Positions 7,060 to 11,219 of a DNA stretch of 11,219 bases are shown piece by piece. Below the pieces are notes generated by a model. That model was given only the letters and a program-made list of their open reading frames with translations, searched no databases and was not told where the DNA came from. Each line of letters begins with the position of its first letter. Position 1 is the first letter of the stretch. The translations under genes and the position numbers were made by a program. This DNA comes from Bacillota bacterium (GTDB lineage: Bacteria; Bacillota_A; Clostridia; Clostridiales; Clostridiaceae). The stretch spans positions 1-11,219 of the forward strand of contig JAJXYA010000410.1 in NCBI GenBank assembly GCA_021780795.1, given 5' to 3'.

Positions 7060-7172
7060 AAGATAGTTAGGACATTTATTTAAAATATTTATATTTTGTT
7101 TTGCATTCAATTTAGAGATAGAATATACTCAACTTAATTTTAATTTTTCAAACAAATGTCTTTAACTATCTT
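7060..7172. repeat. 113-bp inverted-repeat element between kdgK and uxaB
   Basis: The arms 7060-7081 (AAGATAGTTAGGACATTTAT plus TT) and 7150-7172 are near-perfect inverted copies, with one single-base bulge, one mismatch and one G-U pair over about 22 bases. The 68 bases between are AT-rich and carry a small inner hairpin (AAAATA/TATTTT near 7083-7098). The layout resembles a miniature inverted-repeat element or a long RNA stem. I see no clear target-site duplication next to the arms and no U-run, so neither transposon origin nor terminator function is shown. No reading frame is present. The remaining sequence of the 434-base gap (7173-7274) is AT-rich without features. Confidence 0.55.
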
Positions 7173-7274
7173 TCATACTCATACATATTATTTCATTTTT
7201 ATTATAATTTTTATTTTATACTTTCTTATTTCGCTTTTCTTTATTGTACTCTATTTATTCTTTGTAATTCATTA

Positions 7275-7300
7275 ATAATATATTATTATAAATATATTAT
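7275..7300 (-). repeat. AT-only hairpin overlapping the kdgK stop codon
   Basis: TAATATATT (7276-7284) pairs with AATATATTA (7291-7299), and one more A-T pair (7275/7300) extends the stem; the loop is six bases. The kdgK stop codon (7297-7299) lies in the stem. It has no G-C pairs and no U-run, so it is at best a weak 3' end. Confidence 0.35.
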
Positions 7301-8247
7301 CGGTCTATGCCTTGTTTTTTTCCTATAAATTCCATTAATTGATCATAATATGGATATCCTTCCATATCGCCTTTAACTAATGTCGCCATGGCTCCAACAC
7401 CATTTGCATATTCTCCGATTTCTTTTAATGATAAATTTTCTAAATATCCAGATAAAAATCCTGCTGCAAATCCATCGCCTGCTCCAGCTGTATCTTGAAT
7501 TAAATCTGAAACATTATAGCCCGAAACTTTGACTGCTTCTTTTTTATTCTTGATATAACATCCATCTGCACCCAATTTAACTACTACAATTTTTGCTGAT
7601 CTTGATAAGAAGTAATCACATACTTCATCTTTATCAGTTAAGCCAAGTAGAAGTTCTGCCTCATCAAGTCCTGGCATTACTATATCAGCTTTATTAGCTA
7701 TATCAATTAAAACATCTTTTGCTTCTTCAATGCTCCATAATTTTAATCTGATATTTGGATCAAAAGACACTAAAACTCCATTTTTCTTAGCAATTTCAAT
7801 AGCTTTATATACAGCTTCTCTACAACTTTTGGATAAAGCTGGAGTTATTCCGGTTAAATGAAGTATTTTTGCTTGTTTTATATATTCTTCATCTATATCT
7901 TCTACTGAAATAGTACTTGCTGCAGAATTCTTTCTATAATAGTACACATTAGGATTGCTTCTTTGATAATGTTCCTTAAAAAGTAATCCAGTACTTCTTT
8001 CTTTATCAACTATTACCCTTGATGTATCTACTCCTTCTGCTCTTATAGAATCTATAACAAATCTTCCGAATTCATCATCAGATACTTTAGAAAACCAACC
8101 AGCACTATGATTAAGTTTAGCTATTGCAGTAGCAACATTTGATTCAGCCCCACCAAGAGACTTAGCAAAATTATGAACATATCTTAATGGTCCATTAGCA
8201 TCAGTTTTTAAAACAACCATTGATTCTCCAAATGTTACAACATCCAT
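7297..8247 (-). CDS. kdgK: 2-keto-3-deoxygluconate kinase (PfkB family)
   Basis: It phosphorylates KDG to KDPG with ATP, linking the uxa steps to the aldolase. PfkB/ribokinase-family signatures are SLGGAESNVATAIAKL (30-45) and QDTAGAGDGFAAGFLSGYL (251-269), with Asp258 as expected catalytic base; SFDPNIRLKLW (161-171) is typical of sugar-acid kinases. I place the start at the ATG 8245-8247 (316 residues, opening MDVVTFGESMVVLK), which matches the family. The frame stays open upstream to 8286, but those 13 codons (Lys/Arg-rich) overlap kdgA. The chosen ATG is one base after the kdgA stop, with AAGGAG ten bases before it inside kdgA. It is therefore tightly coupled to kdgA. Substrate assignment rests on sequence style plus the kdgA and uxa neighbours. 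Confidence 0.93.
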   Translation of the reverse strand: MDVVTFGESMVVLKTDANGPLRYVHNFAKSLGGAESNVATAIAKLNHSAGWFSKVSDDEFGRFVIDSIRAEGVDTSRVIVDKERSTGLLFKEHYQRSNPNVYYYRKNSAASTISVEDIDEEYIKQAKILHLTGITPALSKSCREAVYKAIEIAKKNGVLVSFDPNIRLKLWSIEEAKDVLIDIANKADIVMPGLDEAELLLGLTDKDEVCDYFLSRSAKIVVVKLGADGCYIKNKKEAVKVSGYNVSDLIQDTAGAGDGFAAGFLSGYLENLSLKEIGEYANGVGAMATLVKGDMEGYPYYDQLMEFIGKKQGIDR

Positions 8248-8248
8248 C

Positions 8249-8896
8249 TTACTTTTTCTCCTTCGCTTTTCTAAATGCTTCAACAAATTCTTTAGCAGTT
8301 TTTTCTACTAACGCATAGTCTCCAGTTGCAACACCCTTAGTTAAATCACCACCTGTTCCAACAGCAACAGCTCCAGCTTCGATCCATTCATGTAAGTTAG
8401 CAATTGTAACTCCGCCTGTTGGCATAAATTCTCCTTGTGGAAGAGGTCCCATAAATGATTTAATTACTGATGGTCCATAAAGATTAGCTGGAAATATTTT
8501 AGCAACATCAACACCATATTCAAATGCTGTTACCGCATCTTTAACTGACATTATTCCTGGCATAACTGCAACTTTATATCTATTACAAAGTTTTATTGTT
8601 TCAATATCTAAGTATGGACTTACTATAAATTGAGCTCCTGCTAATATACATGCTCTAGCTGTTTCTGGATCTAAAACTGTTCCAGCTCCAACTACTATAT
8701 CAGTCCCTTTATATTTTTCAGAAACTTCTCTTATTACTTCTACTGGATTTGGAACTGTCATTGTAAGTTCCATTATTTTAATTCCACCATTTTTAACAGC
8801 TTCTACTGTTTTTATAGCTTCTTCTTTAGATTCTCCTCTAATTACTGCAACAACTCCAGCTTCTTTTATACTTTTCAATACTTCTTCTCTTCTCAT
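8249..8896 (-). CDS. kdgA: KDPG aldolase (2-dehydro-3-deoxyphosphogluconate aldolase)
   Basis: This class I aldolase splits 2-keto-3-deoxy-6-phosphogluconate into pyruvate and glyceraldehyde 3-phosphate. The 215 residues are the usual length for the Eda/KdgA TIM barrel. The Schiff-base lysine is Lys133 in VDVAKIFPANLYG. The catalytic glutamate is Glu43 in IMELTMTVPNP. Arg20 in VVAVIRGES and the phosphate-binding loops (VGAGTVLD 69-76, PTGGVT, GTGGDL) are present. Some family members also accept 4-hydroxy-2-oxoglutarate. The ATG at 8894-8896 follows GAGGTG five bases away. It lies 94 bases after uxaC, with an AT-only hairpin at the start of that gap, and one base before kdgK. Confidence 0.95.
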   Translation of the reverse strand: MRREEVLKSIKEAGVVAVIRGESKEEAIKTVEAVKNGGIKIMELTMTVPNPVEVIREVSEKYKGTDIVVGAGTVLDPETARACILAGAQFIVSPYLDIETIKLCNRYKVAVMPGIMSVKDAVTAFEYGVDVAKIFPANLYGPSVIKSFMGPLPQGEFMPTGGVTIANLHEWIEAGAVAVGTGGDLTKGVATGDYALVEKTAKEFVEAFRKAKEKK

Positions 8897-8968
8897 GTTT
8901 GCACCTCATTTTTAATTTTATAAGTTAATAATTAAATTACATTTCTCATTAATCATTTATTTAGTTTC

Positions 8969-9000
8969 TAATTTTTAATATATATTTGTATTAAAAATTA
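8969..9000 (-). repeat. AT-only hairpin at the uxaC stop codon
   Basis: TAATTTTTAATA (8969-8980) and TATTAAAAATTA (8989-9000) are a perfect 12-bp inverted repeat with an eight-base loop. The uxaC stop (8991-8993) lies in the stem. No U-run follows, so read-through to kdgA is expected. The fold may stabilise or process the 3' end of the uxaC message. Confidence 0.45.
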
Positions 9001-10391
9001 AAATATTGTTTAGCATTGTTATAGCTTATATCTGATACAATTTTCCCCAATGTTTCCATATCATTAGGAAATTCGCCATTTTCAACCCATTCTCCAATTA
9101 CATTACATAGAATTCTTCTAAAATATTCATGTCTTGTATAAGATAAGAAACTTCTTGAATCTGTAAGCATTCCTACAAATGCACTTAAAAGACCTAAGTT
9201 AGCTAATGATTTAATTTGTTCTTCCATTCCAAGCTTATGATCATTAAACCACCAAGCTGATCCAAATTGCATTTTACCTTTTATATTGTCTCCTTGGAAA
9301 CATCCTATTAATGTTCCAATAGTTGCATTATCATTTGAATTCAAGCTATATATTATAGTTTTAGGAAGTGCATCTTCCATATTTAAAGAATCTAATAATT
9401 TTGAAAGGGGAATAGCAACTTCTGTATCATTAAGAGAGTCAAAACCAGTATCAGGTCCAATCTTATTAAACATCTTTGAATTGTTATCTCTTACACAATT
9501 CATATGTACTTGCATTGTCCAATCTAAATCTGCATATAGCTTTCCAAGATATTTCAATGTAAATGCCCTATATTTATTTTCCTCTTCAAAAGTTACACTA
9601 CCATCAGTTAGTGCCTTATCAAAAATACCTGTTATTTCTTCAAGTGTAGAATTTCCACATGGTACAAAATCCAATGCATGGTCTGACACCTTACAGCCAA
9701 CTTCATTAAAAAAATCCACTCTCATTTTTAATGCTGATAATAATTCCTCGTAAGTTTTAATTTCTCCATCTATTACATCTTCTAGCTTACCAATCCATTC
9801 TTTAAATGTTGGTTTGTTTATTCCAAGTGCTTTATCAGGTCTAAATGTTGGTAAAACTTTTACATCAAAACTTTTATCTTCTTTAAGTGCTAAGTGATAT
9901 TGTAGTGAATCCACTGGATCATCAGTAGTACATATAACTTTTACATTAGACTTTCTAATAAGTTCTCTTACAGTAAATTCATCACTATTTAACATTTTAT
10001 TTACTTTTTCCCAAATATCTGGAGCAGTCTTTTCATTTAACGCTTCATCGACACTAAAGAATCTTTTTAACTCTAAGTGTGTCCAGTGATAAAGAGGATT
10101 TCCTATAGCAGCTGAAATAGTTTTTGCCCAAGCTAAAAACTTTTCATAGTCGCTTCCATCTCCAGTAATATATTTCTCATCTATTCCATAAGTTCTCATT
10201 TGTCTCCATTTATAGTGGTCACCATAAAGCCAAGCTTCTGTTATATTTTTAAATTTTTTATCATCTAATATTTCCTTGGGATTTATATGACAGTGATAAT
10301 CAATTATAGGCATTTTTTCTGAATACTCATGATATAAAGTTTCAGCTGTCATATTACTTAATAAAAAATTTCCATCCATAAATTTTTTCAC
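8991..10391 (-). CDS. uxaC: glucuronate/galacturonate isomerase (uronate isomerase)
   Basis: It isomerises D-galacturonate to D-tagaturonate, and by family also D-glucuronate to D-fructuronate. It belongs to the amidohydrolase superfamily TIM barrels. The first strand carries MPIIDYHCHINPKEI (27-41) with the His33/His35 metal-type pair. TDSRSFLSYTRHEYFRR near residues 410-426 is the characteristic C-terminal block with conserved Arg and His. I choose the GTG at 10389-10391 (466 residues): it is preceded by GAAGGGG five bases away and gives the family opening MKKFMDGNFLLSNMTAETLYH. An ATG seven codons upstream (10410-10412) is open but has no SD and adds an atypical leader. It is the first gene of the uxaC-kdgA-kdgK unit, with a leader of roughly 145 bases after the promoter. 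Confidence 0.95.
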   Translation of the reverse strand: MKKFMDGNFLLSNMTAETLYHEYSEKMPIIDYHCHINPKEILDDKKFKNITEAWLYGDHYKWRQMRTYGIDEKYITGDGSDYEKFLAWAKTISAAIGNPLYHWTHLELKRFFSVDEALNEKTAPDIWEKVNKMLNSDEFTVRELIRKSNVKVICTTDDPVDSLQYHLALKEDKSFDVKVLPTFRPDKALGINKPTFKEWIGKLEDVIDGEIKTYEELLSALKMRVDFFNEVGCKVSDHALDFVPCGNSTLEEITGIFDKALTDGSVTFEEENKYRAFTLKYLGKLYADLDWTMQVHMNCVRDNNSKMFNKIGPDTGFDSLNDTEVAIPLSKLLDSLNMEDALPKTIIYSLNSNDNATIGTLIGCFQGDNIKGKMQFGSAWWFNDHKLGMEEQIKSLANLGLLSAFVGMLTDSRSFLSYTRHEYFRRILCNVIGEWVENGEFPNDMETLGKIVSDISYNNAKQYFNF

Positions 10392-10424
10392 ATTAACCCC
10401 TTCTTTCTTCATCTATAGTATTTG

Positions 10425-10459
10425 ATAATAAAAAAATTTTATTATTATTTTTTTATTAT
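10425..10459 (-). repeat. AT-only hairpin in the uxaC leader
   Basis: ATAATAAAAAAAT (10425-10437) and ATTTTTTTATTAT (10447-10459) form a 13-bp perfect stem with a nine-base loop, about 33 bases before the uxaC start and after the downstream operator. The pairing contains no G-C. It may be a chance product of A/T runs or a leader element. Confidence 0.35.
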
Positions 10460-10476
10460 TATATATTTCAGGCTAT

Positions 10477-10490
10477 TGTGCACGTTAACA
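10477..10490 (-). promoter_or_regulatory. downstream operator O2 of uxaC
   Basis: The plus strand reads TGTGCACGTTAACA (minus TGTTAACGTGCACA). It is CG-centred; one half is identical to the perfect palindrome upstream of the promoter and the other half differs at two positions. It lies about 54 bases downstream of the predicted start of transcription, where a bound protein could block elongation or join a loop with the upstream site. Confidence 0.6.
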
Positions 10491-10543
10491 ATTTTAACAC
10501 GACAATACTTTTAGTGAATAATTTAATTAATTGTATTAATTAA

Positions 10544-10572
10544 ATTATAATACCTCTTCTCAATTAATGCAA
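10544..10572 (-). promoter_or_regulatory. uxaC-kdgA-kdgK promoter
   Basis: On the minus strand TTGCAT (10567-10572) and TATAAT (10544-10549) are separated by exactly 17 bases, which is a near-consensus sigma-A promoter. The -10 is a perfect hexamer. Transcription would start near 10537. It is the best promoter in the window and lies between the two operators. Confidence 0.75.
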
Positions 10573-10577
10573 TACTT

Positions 10578-10593
10578 TTGTTAACGTTAACAA
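10578..10593. promoter_or_regulatory. upstream operator O1 of uxaC, perfect palindrome
   Basis: TTGTTAACGTTAACAA is a perfect 16-base palindrome centred on CG. It begins six bases upstream of the -35, so its centre is about 49 bases before the predicted start. It also fits a catabolite-responsive element with one mismatch. CcpA and a LacI-family hexuronate regulator are therefore both possible binders. Confidence 0.65.
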
Positions 10594-10633
10594 TTTTTTA
10601 TACAAATTTTATTCATATCTTCTAATTAGAATT

Positions 10634-10681
10634 CAAAATAAAGCATTATTAACTTATTTAACAAGTTAATAATGCTTTATT
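10634..10681 (-). terminator. Rho-independent terminator after the symporter gene
   Basis: ATAAAGCATTATTAACTT (10638-10655) and its exact complement (10663-10680) form an 18-bp stem, and one more A-T pair (10637/10681) extends it; the loop is seven bases. On the minus strand the stem runs into TTTTG (10637-10633). It lies 46 bases after the symporter stop and separates that gene from the uxaC promoter. Confidence 0.8.
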
Positions 10682-10727
10682 AATATTTCTCTAAAATAAT
10701 ATAAATATTATTTAAAATTATTTTTTT

Positions 10728-11219
10728 CTATTCTATAATACCTTTTTCCCATTTACCTTCTTCTAAATCTTTTGCTATCTTTCTGTACTTATCATCTGGT
10801 AAGTTATATAATAATCCAACTACTATAGCTGCAATAGCTAGTGCTAATGCTGGATATATTGTCATCGCACCCTTTATTCCTAATAAAGTTTCTGGTGTTT
10901 GTTTAGCATTGGCTACATATCCTGTTAGACCTAATACTCCTGCACTAATAAGTGCAGCTACAGATTGTGCAATTTTCCTTGAGAAATTAAATGCAGCGTA
11001 AGTGATTCCTTCTTTTCTTATTCCAGTATGCCATTCACCATAATCTATAGCATCTGAAACGAATGCCCATGTAATTCCATTTGGAATAGCTAAAGCTACG
11101 TATCCAATAGTAACAAGTACTATGAATGTATAAAAATTTGTTGGGATTATAAAATTCAATCCATTAGCAACAGCACCTATTATGAATCCAGCCATCGCAG
11201 TTTGCTTTTTACCAAACAT
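10728..11219 (-). CDS. GPH-family sugar (probably hexuronide) cation symporter, N-terminal part outside window
   Basis: This is the C-terminal part (163 residues seen) of a membrane symporter of the glycoside-pentoside-hexuronide:cation family, whose members are about 450-470 residues. The reading frame is open to the window edge; the Met at 11217-11219 is internal, not the start. Membrane segments are visible at about residues 9-26, 29-50, 84-103 and 118-140 of this fragment. The loop SDAIDYGEWHTGIRKEGITYA (55-75) is the family hallmark between helices. The tail ends in a charged cytoplasmic stretch (DDKYRKIAKDLEEGKWEKG). Its position upstream of uxaC, on the same strand, suggests hexuronate or hexuronide import, but the substrate cannot be read from this portion. 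A terminator follows, so it is transcribed apart from uxaC. Confidence 0.85.
   Translation of the reverse strand: MFGKKQTAMAGFIIGAVANGLNFIIPTNFYTFIVLVTIGYVALAIPNGITWAFVSDAIDYGEWHTGIRKEGITYAAFNFSRKIAQSVAALISAGVLGLTGYVANAKQTPETLLGIKGAMTIYPALALAIAAIVVGLLYNLPDDKYRKIAKDLEEGKWEKGIIE

Noticed and set aside
9286..9753. 155-codon plus-strand open frame inside uxaC
   Set aside because: Antisense shadow of uxaC, whose own protein is full-length and conserved across this stretch.
1..11219. CRISPR array, tRNA or rRNA genes, phage or defence genes
   Set aside because: No regularly spaced direct repeats, no tRNA-like clover sequences and no rRNA-like stretches were seen; all confident genes are sugar catabolism and transport.

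Overview
The window is very AT-rich, with strong Gly-rich Shine-Dalgarno (SD) sites (GGAGG, AAGGAG), a fruR-fruK-fruA order and a Firmicute-type hexuronate gene set. Together these suggest a Clostridium sensu stricto chromosome (inference from composition and gene style; no marker gene is present). All convincing genes lie on the minus strand, so transcription runs from high to low coordinates.

Right to left: (1) the C-terminal third of a GPH-family (glycoside-pentoside-hexuronide) sugar symporter (10728-11219, cut by the window edge), followed by a strong 19-bp-stem terminator. (2) A clear promoter region at 10477-10593, with a sigma-A type promoter bracketed by two related CG-centred palindromes, drives uxaC-kdgA-kdgK. 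(3) After a 434-bp gap holding a third palindrome and a 113-bp inverted-repeat structure come uxaB-uxaA, ending in a 16-bp-stem terminator at 3548-3589. (4) A gene-poor stretch of about 0.7-0.9 kb carries several hairpins and one doubtful 24-codon ORF. (5) The fructose operon fruR-fruK-fruA has its own promoter/operator; fruA (PTS EIIABC) runs off the left edge.

The hexuronate genes form a complete galacturonate route: UxaC isomerises D-galacturonate to tagaturonate, UxaB reduces it to altronate, UxaA dehydrates it to 2-keto-3-deoxygluconate (KDG), KdgK phosphorylates KDG and KdgA cleaves KDPG to pyruvate and glyceraldehyde 3-phosphate. The adjacent symporter is the plausible importer. The glucuronate-specific uxuA/uxuB genes and a dedicated hexuronate regulator are not in the window. 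The fru operon imports fructose as fructose 1-phosphate and converts it to fructose 1,6-bisphosphate under FruR.

The coding content is ordinary carbohydrate catabolism. The less ordinary material is non-coding: the shared palindromes, a hairpin that buries an SD and start codon (3353-3427), the 113-bp inverted repeat (7060-7172), and AT-only hairpins at several gene ends. Two gene starts (uxaC, kdgK) are better placed downstream of the longest open frame.
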